DNA from: Diorhabda sublineata
Lineage: Eukaryota > Arthropoda > Insecta > Coleoptera > Chrysomelidae
DNA: 64,000 nucleotides
Reading direction: 5' to 3'
Assembly (NCBI RefSeq): GCF_026230105.1
Contig: NC_079483.1
Location: 10,657,312-10,721,311 of the forward strand
A program made the position numbers and the translations under genes. Shown here piece by piece: positions 54,376 through 64,000 of the stretch (position 1 is the first letter of the stretch; every line of letters begins with the position of its first letter). The notes under the pieces are model-generated. The model ran no database searches, had not been told where the DNA came from, and saw nothing but the letters and a program-made list of their open reading frames with translations.

Positions 54376-54820
54376 TCCGTGTTTCTCAAAGTGGTCTAAG
54401 TGGACCACAAAGGGTCCACGGGGGTCCATAATCGTAAGCGGGGGTCCATGAAAATTTCTTTGGTTTCAATTGTGAAGAACTAAAATATTTACTTGACTTT
54501 TCCTATAAATATAGGCAGATAATACTTTAAGAAGAAGTACAACGGGTCCAATCCTGTTCTGAGTGATTTTTTTTAGAAAAAATTGATTCAATTCACAAAC
54601 ATTATTTCGGTGGCAACAGATAGAACTCTTGACTTATTCGGGCAATATCGGGAGTTTATAATCCATCTTAACAGAATTATACCAGAAGTAAGTGCGATCC
54701 AAAGTGTAATTAAAGCAGTTAACAAAATGATGAAGACTTCCAACGATTGGTGTTACATACCGAAGTACGTTGGAAATCCATTTGATAAAATGGAGGAACA
54801 ACTCGTGCTTATAATGTAAT
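54376..54820 (+). mobile_element. hAT transposon fragment
   Basis: The left end GTGTTTCTCAAAGTGGTCTA, followed by GGTCCACGGGGGTCCATAAT, has the look of a hAT terminus (CAGTG..TCTCAAA.T followed by GGGTCC). From 54,583 the frame reads MIQFTNIISVATDRTLDLFG, QYREFIIHLNRIIPEVSAIQ, then SVIKAVNKMM. This is 'TNI.SVATDGAP.M.G...GFI..L....P....' of ZBED/hAT transposases, with the conserved Asp kept and 'GAP' lost. The His-rich core that should follow is deleted. Dead. Confidence 0.65.
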
Positions 54821-54849
54821 AAAAAAAACATATTGTAAATATATTTTAT

Positions 54850-55035
54850 TTTATTTTTATTTTTCATTTCATAATTAAAATACCGAGCTGCATCTTGTTG
54901 TCTAATCTTCATGACAATCACAATAACGAGTTGGTACATTGTAACAAAAGTCAAAATTTCATAGCGGGTATCAAAATCCCGAATTGGCTCACGCCCTTAA
55001 TTTGACCAAAGATATTGAAATTAATATTGAAAAAT
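54850..55035. other. Short unassigned gap
   Basis: A T-rich (TTTTA)n stretch at about 54,843-54,865, then unremarkable sequence. Confidence 0.4.
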
Positions 55036-55039
55036 ATTA

Positions 55040-56060
55040 GTAGAATCATTAGAAAATTATGTGGCCGATGGATTTGCTTCCAGGCCATTTTCTTTCAGAC
55101 TCGAATATTTGGTCTATTGTCGATCTCCATTTTTTGAGTTATTTGTTTTTTCCAATGTTTTTGCCAGAACTTTGTATTTTTCATCCAAAATTACTAATTC
55201 ACGGCAGTTGTAGCATTCTTCCTCAACAAGAGCCATATTTTTTTAGTTAATGATTCTCCTTCATATTTAAAAATGTCTCTTGGAATATTGTTGTTGGTAC
55301 CGTTATGACTAGATCTTCCTATTCATTCATTTCTCCCTCGAATTCATTTTCGTTTAGTCCTTCCTCATTTCCATTCAGTGAATATTTAACATACTGTGTG
55401 AATCCATTTATTTCCCCTTCTCTGTCTCCTAGTAGATATCCCTCTTTGCTTTTAAGAAACCAAGGAGCTTTCCGGCTTTATCCTTTACCTCCTTTTCGTT
55501 TTCTGTAAAAAATATTTCACTTCTTTAATTTTCGATAAATCCCTTCCAAAGTGAATTATGTATCTCGATCTTTCTGCATATCTGCTTAACTTCTTTTTTC
55601 GATTTATTTTATTCTTTTCTATTTTATTTCAATACTTTTCGCCTTATTTTATTATTTTGTTCCAGAGCTCACATTTTTCATCGAACCACTTAGTACTACC
55701 TTTAGAATCAATCATTAAAATTTCTATCTGGGACCTCCATTCATTCTACTCTGGGTCTCGTATTTAGTTCTCTCTATATATTTTTTTTAATTTTATATTA
55801 TCTTGTTTAATTCTAGGCAGTTTATCGTCTCCAGTACTGTAATTACTAGAAATTGGTCGCTATTCCTTAACATCGAATATTTGTTACCTTTTTATTCGTT
55901 TCTTTTATATCAGGACATCATCAATTTCGTTATTTGCTATACCATGAGATGGTAATAACATTGTGGAAATTCATATGGTCAAATACTCTGATTGTGTTTA
56001 GGAGTTTCTTTTAGTCGGGGACCTATTGAAAATAGTCTTAAAGCTCCAATGTTATCACAA
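55040..56060 (-). pseudogene. LINE ORF2 fragment (endonuclease-to-RT linker)
   Basis: On the minus strand, at about 55,920-55,820, NKYSMLRNSDQFLVITVLET resembles the end of an apurinic endonuclease domain ('SDH.LV'; here SDQ). Next come STKWFDEKCELWNKIIK and KINRKKKLSRYAERSRYIIH, matching 'WFD.EC......K.......R..Y...R' of the linker. NGFTQYVKYSLNGNEEGLNE and a Glu-rich part follow. It is stop-ridden and no RT palm is seen. Identity as a non-LTR element is likely; the clade is not assignable. Confidence 0.5.
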
Positions 56061-56079
56061 TTATTACTATATTTGGAGA

Positions 56080-56567
56080 CTGCCGAAAGTATGAGACCTC
56101 AAAAGATGGAGGTAACATATTATGTTCAAGTATATGTATGCATTTGTTATGGTTCTGAGAGCTTTTGATGAAACTAGTCTATTTGTGATTAACGTGTGTT
56201 GGCCAAAACAATACTATGAGGGCATTACCCCTCATTACTTTTACATATCCTTCTTCTTCTTGTATGTTATTTAATACTTGTTCAAGTTCTTCATATAACT
56301 ATGCCTGAATATAAATATGAGCTGCGTAGGAAGAGTTTCAAGATCTGCGCAATTTCTTCCCAGCTGGCGCAATTTATTCTTGGTTATTGAATCAAATACA
56401 GGAGAGTCAACTAAAGGGAAAAACGATAAACCAGGAAATAATCTGGAAAACATGGACGATATGACATGGAATTTGAATAATTTAGAATAATAGCCAATTC
56501 ATTTCATTTTAATATAAAATAAAATTTTTATCATATAACTTATAAACCTACTAATAAATAAAAGTTA
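56080..56567. other. 3' flank of the nocturnin gene
   Basis: No separate gene is seen. An ATTAAA signal on the minus strand near 56,510, about 55 bases after the nocturnin stop, is a plausible polyadenylation signal. Confidence 0.4.
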
Positions 56568-59500
56568 TTAACTATTTCCGATCTTGAAATCACAAACTAA
56601 AGAAAAGTGATCCGAAGGATAAGCCAAACTAGGTACCCTATTTTCCCCAATTTCCTCTCCAGTTGGAAAATCTAGCACCGCTTCCAGTTCAAGTTTATTT
56701 GTACTATAAAATACGTAATCTATAGTGTGACAAACTTCTCCTTCTCCCCTTATTTTCCAAGTTGTATACGAAGGTTCTCTTTCGGCGGAATTTAAGTTAG
56801 GATCGGTATCACAGTCAGCGTAAGCACTACCAAGATTCAAGGAATTTTCTAAAACTGTTGTATAGATAGGTTCGTTGGGTTCGGCATTAAAATCTCCGCA
56901 CAGGATTAATGGAAGGTCTCCGCAGTTAGATTGAACAAATTGTAGAAGATCTTTTCCCTGTTCGTTCCGAAGCGTCGATAGTAAAGCACCTTTCTTCGCT
57001 TTCAAATGGGTTGTCGTAACGCAAATTTCCTGTCCAGTTTCTTTAATTTTTAGAACAGATAATAACGCCACCTGAAAAGAAGATCAATCATATTATTATA
57101 TAAAAATACTTTGATCGGGCTTGTGTACGCTCAAGTTAAATAAGGACTTAAAAAAATTTTTTTCAAGTAACGACTTTTATCTCAAAGTTTATCATGGAAG
57201 TTCTACTCATTAACATCAAAAAGTTATAAAATAAAATCTACCTGATTGCTATGTACTTTCCAAATTTCAAGAATTTTCGTTTCCACTTTCATTAAATCGA
57301 ATTTATCTTTTCTATAAAAAATTGCACAGCCGTCGGGGCCGTTATTTCCATCGATATATATACAAGGAGAATCAGGCTTCGGGAAGAACAATCCAGTGTA
57401 ACCTTGGGTCTCTAAGATATGGCTCAAAAAATTGAAATGATCCACTTCCTACACAAAAAAAATATTAATTTAATTAAGGTACAATCAATCGTTAGTTTCT
57501 GTTCAAATTATAGTGGCCAACACTGAGAAGGGCAAGCTTGACCCAACTCCTGATCCAACAATGAAAACACAAAAATTTTGGAAAAAAATATATTTAGTTT
57601 TCAACGTAATCTCCTATTAGCTTCAAGCTGGAGTTTCTGGAGCCGTTGATAATATTCATATTGAACACACTACCACTACACCAACTCTCACAATTAGACT
57701 GTCAGACGCGCGTTTCAATAACCAAGTTATCGTCTTCAGATACTGAAAATAAATAATTTAATTGTAAGTGTAGTGGTAGTGTAAACAGTGTGTGCAGTAT
57801 CGTTTTAGCTCCATATACTTGTCCCAGTGATGTTCAACAAGTTTGATAACCCAAAAAACCAACGTCATGATCTTGCCTGTAGATGGAACGGTCTTTGCCT
57901 CCTTTGGAGCCGATTCTTCTTTCCAATTTATTGTTTTGATTTTTCTTTTGTGTTGGTTATGAAGTGATGAATTGTGGTTATGAAACGGCGCAAAATTTGC
58001 CCTTATTTCTATGAAACACTAGATAGAAACACCTTCAAGACGCTGTTTTTGTTCCATTGTGAGTAAACGCGGCACCCATCTTGCGCACAGCTTTCCAATA
58101 TCCAAATTTGCAAATAATACGCGAGGTACCGCACTTTTAAAAATGTCTGCTAGTTCCTGTACCTTCAGTTGACGATCATCCAGTACCACTTTGTGGATTT
58201 CTGGACTTTCTGCCACTCAAAGATGCAGATTGGGAGATTGGAACTTAAAATATTGAGAGCTACTAAGCGACTCATTCATACCATTTACTACATTTATTTG
58301 CCAATAGTCATGAAATGGACTTCATAATTCATCTATACCTACCTGTAAACAAATTATATCTGGGCAATATTCGACTAGCTCTTCGATTATCAAATATCTT
58401 CTTGAATTCCATTCCAAAGCTTCATCGGGGCATTTGGAAAAGTTGTCGTTCATTTGACCCAAAGCTGAAAAAAAAAAACATGGTTTATGTTGAAAAGTAC
58501 ATATCCGTTTATTATCTCCTGAATTGACGCAGGGTTTTGCTGAAGATTGCACGGATAAAGAACGGAATGGAAGATCGCGATTTTCCAGAAGATGTCGTTG
58601 AACGCTTTACATGACGCAATTTAAAGGATATTAACATAAATGTTGGGTTATAGCAGGGTGAGTGCTCGTTGGAACCCCGGCTGATGACTGACTAACACAG
58701 GAAGGAGAAGTTGTTGGACTCTATTGTTACAAGAGATGAAACATGAGTGTTTCATTACACACACTCTGGTTCATCGCCACTAAAGAAACTGATACAAGCG
58801 CAGTGGGCGACTGATAATCCAGAATCGCCGGAAATGACGACTGACGGAGATAGCCATACTTCTTCACGACCATGCCCCATCCCACGTCGCTTGTTAAACA
58901 CAGGAGATTTAAAAAAAAAAAGGTGGAGTATTATGCCATATCTTCCGTACAGCACGGACTCACCAAGCTAAATTAAAATTGTAAATGTTTAACAACGCAA
59001 CAGCTTCTAATCAGCTTCAATATCTAGAGTTGTCCTTCTTTGGAGTACGGTTCACCCATTTGGAGATAGGCTCCCAAACATACCCTAAGATGCTCGACTC
59101 AATACAGAGGAGAGCAATTCGAATTAAAGGCGATGCAGAGTTTACTTGAAACTTGGACAGCTTAGAGCATAGAAGAAAAGTCGTTGGCCTGACTTTTCTC
59201 TTCCAAGCATAGTCCCGCCTAGAGCATTTTTTGCAAGACCTAGCTCATGCACACCGAGTTCGCCTGCAGACGTCCAGTATGTCAATTTATCGGACATAAA
59301 ACACCTAAAAATAATAGCGGAAAAACAAAGTACGATAAATAGAAATGAAACAATAATGAGAAAAATGAAGAAAAAACAGTGTGGACACGTTTACAAAATG
59401 GGAATTAACAGACTTACAAGAAAAGAGACTGAGGCAAAAAGCAATATAGAGAAATATAAATGAACTAAAAAGAACTGGAAATATAGGGTGGAAGACAAAA

Positions 59501-62438
59501 GATAAAAATAGAGTAGAGGAAAATAAATAACATCTATAACATCTATAACATCTATAACATCTATAACATCTATAACATCTATAACATCTATAACATCTAT
59601 AACATCTATAACATCTATAACATCTATAACATCTATAACATCTATAACATCTATAACATCTATAACATCTATAACATCTATAACATCTATAACATCTATA
59701 ACATCTATAACATCTATAACATCTATAACATCTATAACATCTATAACATCTATAACATCTATAACATCTATAACATCTATAACATCTATAACATCTATAA
59801 CATCTATAACATCTATAACATCTATAACATCTATAATATCTGTAACATCTATAACATCTATAACATCTATAACATCTATAACATCTATAACATCTATAAC
59901 ATCTATAACATCTATAACATCTATAACATCTATAACATCTATAACATCTATAACATCTATAACATCTATAACATCTATAACATCTATAACATCTATAACA
60001 TCTATAACATCTATAACATCTATAACATCTATAACATCTATAACATCTATAATATCTGTAACATCTATAACATCTATAACATCTATAACATCTATAACAT
60101 CTATAATATCTGTAACATCTATAACATCTATAACATCTATAACATCTATAACATCTATAACATCTATAACATCTATAACATCTATAACATCTATAACATC
60201 TATAACATCTATAACATCTATAACATCTATAACATCTATAACATCTATAACATCTATAACATCTATAACATCTATAACATCTATAACATCTATAACATCT
60301 ATAACATCTATAACATCTATAACATCTATAACATCTATAACATCTATAACATCTATAACATCTATAACATCTATAACATCTATAACATCTATAACATCTA
60401 TAACATCTATAATATCTGTAACATCTATAACATCTATAACATCTATAACATTTATAAAAGGCCGTTCAAAAAACTTATTACGCTATGTAAATTTAATAGA
60501 AGATCCATTTTCGCAAAAAAGTTAATCTAAACTTTAATTTGAGTGTTGTAGAACCGACAAAATTGTTGAGATAGTTAAATTTTCGCTTTTGCATTTTAGA
60601 TAAATTGTTATAAAAGAATTTTTCTAAGCAATTTATTTTAGGTTTATATAACAAGTAACGAAAACAATAATTTATTGAAATACAACTGTGATTGTAATGT
60701 TTCTTGCAAAACACTCACCTTGAGATAGAATGTTCCATTGTAAGACTCTAATATTATGTGGACCTGAAGTATATTCACTGCATGCTGTAATGATAAAAAA
60801 ATTTATTGTTATTTGTATAACTGAATTAAATGATTGTTTAAATATTTTTCTTCGTCCGTCACCTAACAAAATATGAATGTATACAGTATCTAAATTCGTT
60901 TTGCCTCTGAACTTTGAATGCGCTTTAACTTATTTTACGAGACCAGCGCAGTATTAAGCAAATATTTTATGAACGGTTCGGTTACTGCAAAATGTCAACC
61001 AGATGGGTGCTGAAACTTCTAAATTTTGGGCAGAAATTCACACGCTGAGAAGTTTGCAGGCATCTCTTGTAGCGGTATGAAAAGGAAGGAGAAAATATAT
61101 TGCACCAAATATTCAACACAGACGAGATTTGGGTAAAACAACAATATATCTCGGAGAGTAAACGCGAGTCTATATAGCTAAGGAAGAAAGACGAAGGCGA
61201 GCCAGTTAAAGCGAAGGTTACACTGTCAGCGGGAAACTGGAAACGCGCAGTATTATAGTAACCTCCTAAAGAACTCGGCGGAACCTATCTACTGATCAAA
61301 ACGATGGAATATCCCAATTCCACTGCAAGATTGGGAATTGGGTTGGAAAAGAATGAAACACCCTCCTTACAGTCCCGATTTGTCGCCATGCGACTATTAT
61401 TTATTTGATCCATCGAAAGAGGCACTTGGCGGACTGCGATTCTAAAGCAATGCAGAATCTTTCGTACGCTAATGGTTACGTGACAAGCAGAGAGATTTTC
61501 ACGGAAAAGGCATTCGCAAGATTCCGGAAATGTAGCAAAAGTGTGTAGAGTGTGACGGTTATAGCAAAATTCCGGTTTATATTCGAACCATCCTCGTATT
61601 TTGGTTAATGTTTTGGGTGTGTACGTGTCAATACTAGACTCGAATCATAAGACTTGAATCTTGAAGTCGAATAGAGGTGTCAAAAGAAATGCTCAGCGTA
61701 GCTGAGCTTCCTACAAGAAAACACGTTGAAGTCGATCGAAAATCAAGGTGATACATCATGAATTTGTTCCAATATGGTCAATAAGTACTACTTGGACGTT
61801 TTGCGGCATCTACATGAAACAATTGGTCGTAAATGATCGGATTTGCAGGGAGACAACACATGGATTTTTCCCCACTATGATGGTCCACAACATTTTTCCA
61901 TGATTGTGTTTGATTTTTCGGAAACGACAAACAAGAAACGAGTGTCATCGCTCAGCCACCGTATTCGATTTGGCTTCTTGCGATTTTTTCTTCTATTAAA
62001 AACGCAAAAATCTACTTCGGAAAACACGCCATCGAAAGTAAATGTACTGAAGATCATCCCAGCCGAGGCTTACAACAACCACTGTATGGAAAATTGAACT
62101 AAGCGTTGGTATGCTCGAAAGGAGCCTATTTTGAAAGCGATAATAAATACACGTAATAATTTTGTTACTTTGGCATTTCGGATCAAGTTTCATCACATAA
62201 TTAATCGATCTAATTATTTACCTCTGGATACCGCATTTAACTTCTTAACTTTGACCCCACAATTTGTATCAGACGAATTTCTAGCTTTCCGGAACGCTCT
62301 CTTCACCATAGGATGTATTTTAGGTTGCCGTTGGCAATGTTGAATCAGCTCTGATCTACTAATATTTTTGGGAAGATTAACATCGTCATCGAGAATGTCT
62401 GCATTTAGGACCCTCGGTGCTGAAGTGAAGCTGCCCAT
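56568..62438 (-). CDS. Nocturnin (curled orthologue), 371 aa, five exons
   Basis: Exons, 5' to 3': 62,222-62,438; 60,719-60,784; 58,343-58,464; 57,242-57,448; 56,568-57,071, all with GT/AG sites and matching phases. The product starts MGSFTSAPRVLNADILDDDV, like the insect curled protein, then carries the EEP nuclease fold. Readable motifs: RVLQWNILSQ (89-94 core), CLQ|EVDHF with catalytic Glu136, PDSPCIYIDGNNGPDGCAIF, THLKAKK (His226), LILCGDFNAEP (Asp264, Asn266), CHTIDYVFY and YPSDHFSLVCDF (Asp358, His359). Nocturnin belongs to the CCR4-like family but acts mainly as a phosphatase converting NADP(H) to NAD(H); in flies it is rhythmically expressed and affects wing shape and light responses. 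The N-terminal MGSFTS fits an N-myristoylation signal (inference). All catalytic residues are intact and the length is normal. Introns carry mariner and LINE debris and a 9-bp minisatellite. Confidence 0.95.
57535..58250 (-). mobile_element. Mariner remnant in nocturnin intron 4, split by a repeat
   Basis: Left part CACAAAAATTTTGGAAAAAA (57,570) and the minus-strand pieces near 58,220-57,850 (SPEIHKVVLDDRQLKVQELA, ARWVPRLLTMEQKQRLEGVS) belong to the mariner family of 33.9-35.1 kb. Between them the dispersed GAAGACGATAACTT repeat (57,635-57,810) has displaced the central region. There is no right terminal repeat. Nocturnin exons 4 and 3 flank it; the element is in the same direction as the gene. 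Confidence 0.65.
57635..57810. repeat. Copy of the GAAGACGATAACTT repeat with internal inverted repeat
   Basis: GAACACACTACCACTACACC is followed by CAGACGCGCGTTTCAATAAC and AAGTTATCGTCTTCAGA. About 25 bases further on GTGTAGTGGTAGTGTAAACA mirrors the first block. It is the reverse of the 4,096-4,203 copy and lies inside mariner sequence here, as at 4.1 kb. Confidence 0.6.
58545..58985 (+). pseudogene. Mariner transposase remnant in nocturnin intron 2
   Basis: Plus-strand pieces: LDSIVTRDETWVFHYTHSGS, read with one shift (catalytic 'RDETWVFHYT' intact), then SSPLKKLIQAQWATDNPESP, a short LLHDHAPSHVA-like stretch near 58,865 (for 'QDNARPHVA') and IMPYLPYSTDSPS for 'PYPPYSPDLSP'. All three catalytic regions are recognisable, but the second and third are altered and the middle is deleted. 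Confidence 0.65.
59030..59290 (+). pseudogene. LINE reverse-transcriptase C-terminal fragment
   Basis: The frame gives SQTYPKMLDSIQRRAIRIKG, DAEFT, LDSLEHRRKVVGLTFLFQA, then LEHFLQDLAHAHRVRLQTSS. 'LD.IQRRAIRI.GD......L..L.HRR.V..L.LF' is a standard segment after the palm in many insect LINEs annotated as 'RNA-directed DNA polymerase from mobile element jockey'. Two stops; the fragment lies in nocturnin intron 2 opposite to the gene. Confidence 0.6.
59300..59515 (+). pseudogene. Second LINE/ORF tail fragment
   Basis: AKQSTINRNETIMRKMKKKQ is followed by CGHVYKMGINRLTRKETEAK. 'W.GHV.RM...R..K.' is typical of a LINE tail. The sequence then becomes A-rich and runs straight into the minisatellite, which may have grown from its A/T-rich 3' end (inference). 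Confidence 0.4.
59527..60455. repeat. Minisatellite of the 9-bp unit ACATCTATA, ~103 copies
   Basis: About 930 bases are an almost perfect head-to-tail array of ACATCTATA. A variant double unit (ATAATATCTGTA, two changes) occurs four times, with its marker base at 59,837, 60,053, 60,107 and 60,413. The intervals are 216, 54 and 306 bases, all exact multiples of nine, so the array expanded by whole units and by block duplication. It lies in nocturnin intron 2. Array length from assembly should be treated with care. Confidence 0.95.
60900..61598 (+). pseudogene. Mariner remnant in nocturnin intron 1
   Basis: Plus-strand frames: MFNTDEIWVKQQYISESKRE (first catalytic Asp, 'TDEIWV'), EGEPVKAKVTLSAGNWKRAV, then HPPYSPDLSPCDYYLFDPSK (third Asp intact) and EALGGLRF. 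The C-terminus reads KGIRKIPEMWQKCVE before a stop. The right end ATTCGAACCATCCTCGTA is a mariner terminus. The middle catalytic region is deleted and frames shift. It is the fuller relative of the copy at 43.4-44.0 kb. Confidence 0.7.
61730..62130 (+). pseudogene. Mariner (SETMAR-like) transposase C-terminal remnant
   Basis: The plus strand reads VNKYYLDVLRHLHETIGRK, LQGDNTWIFPHYDGPQHFSM where 'W.LHHDNAPAHTS' is expected, then FGFLRFFLLLKTQKSTSEN, SKVNVLKIIPAEAYNNHCME and, across a stop, TKRWYARKEPILKA. This is the second half of a transposase ending 'IP.E.Y..CF..W..RW..C'. It belongs to a different lineage from the adjacent remnant and ends close to nocturnin exon 1. Confidence 0.6.
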
Positions 62439-62755
62439 TCTGTAAAAAATATTGCATCAATCAACGGATTGTGGTAAAATTACAGAAAATATCGAAAAGT
62501 CTGACCAACTTTTTCCAGAAATCTCTAGGACACAGTTCGATGGTTACCAAATAAATAGATTTACCCACTATTTCTTTCATAGTTTCCATTACATTAAATT
62601 ATAATTTTAGTATTGATTATAGAAAAACTTGTCTAATCGGGCGGAAACTATCTTTGTCGATAGAATACAAATAGCAATAACATGGTACCAGTCTTAACGT
62701 TAAGGGTAAATATGTAGAAATATGAAACGGCCTTTCAATTACATACACATACATA
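62439..62755. promoter_or_regulatory. Upstream region of nocturnin exon 1
   Basis: About 300 bases between the nocturnin start codon and the Helitron left end. It should contain the 5' UTR and part of the promoter unless a further upstream non-coding exon exists. No canonical E-box or TATA box was confidently assigned. Confidence 0.3.
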
Positions 62756-62871
62756 TCTTATATATATAAAAGAAAGTCGTGTTAGTTACTCCACTCAAGA
62801 ACGGCTGAACCGATTTAGCTGAAAATTGGCAGGGAGGTAGTTTAGAGCCAGGAGAAGGACATAGGATACTT

Positions 62872-62954
62872 TTTATCCCGTTCGACAGCATTCTCGTGTG
62901 ACTTGACATGAGATTTATCCCGTTCGACAGCATTCCCGTGTGACTTGACATGAA
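62872..62954. repeat. Tandem duplication of ~41 bp near the Helitron left end
   Basis: TTTATCCCGTTCGACAGCAT is followed by a TCTCGTGTGACTTGACATGA block, and the whole is repeated immediately with one clear substitution (TCTCG/TCCCG). Confidence 0.85.
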
Positions 62955-63175
62955 ACGTCAGTCACTATAAAACGTGGTATAACAAAAAAGAATCAGACTT
63001 GGAATAACAAAACGCAAATGACAGCTATGTAATTGACGTATAATGACAGATATGTAATGACGTATGGATGACAATTTGATATTTGCAAGAAATCAATAAT
63101 AAAACTATTTCTATTAAATAAATAATTAACAATTATAATGTAATGATAGTGCCATTGCCCATTCGTAAAAAGTGA

Positions 63176-64000
63176 AGTGAGAGATGTTTTGGAGGAGCAA
63201 TGATTTTACTGTCTGGCGATTTCCGCCAAATACTGCCAGTAATTCCAAGATCTACGGCTCTCGACGAAATAAACGCTTGCCTCAAATCGTCAAATCTATG
63301 GCGCTATGTGAAGAAACTGCAACTGACAACAAACATGAGAGTTACATTGCTTAATGATACCTCTGCTGAAGATTTCTCGGAGCAATTGTTGACTATCAGT
63401 AATGGTCAAGTACCTGTCGATGAATCGAGCGGATTAATATCATTTCCAAATAATTTCTGTAATTTTGTCTCATCAAAAGACGAATTTATCAACAATGTAT
63501 TTCCAGAAATTATTTCTAACTACAAAAATAATGAATGGTTGAGTGAGCGAGCAATTTTAGCGGCTAAGAATAAAGATGTAGATGACCTAAACCACATAAT
63601 TCAAAATAAGATCATTGGAACAATGCATTCATTCAAATCTATTGACTGCGTCACAAATGAAGATGAAGCCACCAACTATCCAATTGAATTTTTAAACTCT
63701 TTGGACGTGCCTGGCTTACCACCGCTCAATTTACGCCTAAAGGTTGGCTCCGTAGTAATTTACGCTACGATAATGATAGGAAAATTCAAAGGTGAAGAAA
63801 TTCTCATTCCGAGGATACCGATGATCCCAACCGATATGCCGTTTGAATTTAAAAGACTTCAATTTCCGATACGTCTTGCATTTGCCATGACCATCAACAA
63901 ATTGGCCAATTCTTAAAAGTTTGTGGTTTAAATCTAGAACATTCATGTTTTTCCCATGGTCAATTATACGTGGCATGTTCACGGGTCGGAAGACCATCTG
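63176..64000 (+). pseudogene. Pif1-like helicase of the second Helitron, frameshifted
   Basis: The frame begins at ERCFGGAMILLSGDFRQILP, the motif III region ('FGGK.V...GDFRQ.LPV'), then NLWRYVKKLQLTTNMRV, PEIISNYKNNEWLSERAILA, PNKDVDDLN-like (here AKNKDVDDLN), NYPIEFLNSLDVPGLPPLNL, KVGSVVI and PFEFKRLQFPIRLAFAMTIN. A ~4-base loss near 63,900 breaks 'NKSQGQ', after which another frame resumes LKVCGLNLEHSCFSHGQLYV and ACSRVGRPS to the window edge. Walker A is missing, and the RN.N.P..L.NGT segment is deleted. Inactive; better preserved than the 5.5-6.0 kb copy. Confidence 0.85.

Larger units (their letters stand above)
62756..64000 (+). mobile_element. Helitron, left end and helicase region, runs off the window
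   Basis: The left end TCTTATATATATAAAAGAAA directly follows an A, as Helitrons insert between A and T, and continues with TACTCCACTCAAGAACGGCT, a common Helitron 5' segment. A 41-base piece is tandemly duplicated at 62,872-62,954. The helicase region follows after only ~420 bases, so the Rep and N-terminal helicase parts are missing. The 3' end is outside the window. It lies just upstream of nocturnin. Confidence 0.8.

Noticed and set aside
59527..60455. Regular array that could be mistaken for a CRISPR
   Set aside because: The unit is 9 bp with no unique spacers, and the sequence is eukaryotic; it is a minisatellite.
1..64000. Search for tRNA, rRNA and other structured RNA genes
   Set aside because: No GTTCGAATC-type T-arm with a plausible cloverleaf and no rRNA-like block was seen by eye; a tRNAscan/Infernal run would settle it.

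Overview
This is an AT-rich eukaryotic genomic window, almost certainly from an insect. Three spliced, intact genes have insect counterparts: a divergent ionotropic receptor, an insect-type nocturnin (curled orthologue) and a KCTD15/tiwaz-type BTB gene. The repeat content also fits: Tc1/mariner, pogo, piggyBac, hAT, Crypton, Helitron, Penelope and jockey-like remnants, plus scattered short TTAGG runs. A beetle or a similar holometabolous insect is possible, but the order cannot be fixed from the sequence alone.

Layout. 1-20,000 has no convincing host gene. It is a graveyard of transposons: mariner end (4.2-4.5 kb), internally deleted Helitron (5.06-6.32 kb), mariner (6.5-7.0 kb), TTAA-bounded piggyBac remnant carrying a large fold-back of satellite-like units (7.31-9.15 kb), pogo fragment, reverse-transcriptase fragment, fold-back repeat, MITE, mariner, a DDE transposase and a pogo/Tigger element with both ends. 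20.1-24.0 kb holds two intact, intronless, head-to-head coiled-coil genes that look like paralogues; one ends in a CaaX prenylation motif. 25.3-26.8 kb has Penelope and DDE-transposase debris.

26.85-33.59 kb carries the last three coding exons of the KCTD15-like gene. Its introns contain a Crypton-type tyrosine-recombinase fragment, a mariner, a jockey fragment and a piggyBac. 33.9-51.5 kb is again repeats: mariners, LINE tails, two Penelope fragments in opposite orientation, an element with ~270-bp inverted ends, and an unexplained repeat shared with the coiled-coil locus. One possible orphan exon lies at 41.84 kb.

51.63-54.10 kb is a two-exon ionotropic receptor on the minus strand. 54.4-56.1 kb holds hAT and LINE debris. 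56.57-62.44 kb is a complete five-exon nocturnin gene on the minus strand, 371 residues with every catalytic motif present. One intron contains a ~930-bp array of a 9-bp unit. A second Helitron with a broken helicase runs off the right edge.

The host genes do not form a pathway: they are unrelated single genes separated by transposon sequence. No complete undescribed system is evident. The most novel-looking host loci are the CaaX-ending coiled-coil pair and the possible exon at 41.84 kb; the most unusual structures are the fold-back satellite inside the piggyBac remnant and the intronic nocturnin minisatellite. All exon boundaries come from reading splice sites and phases by eye, and all family assignments from recognised motifs, not from database searches.
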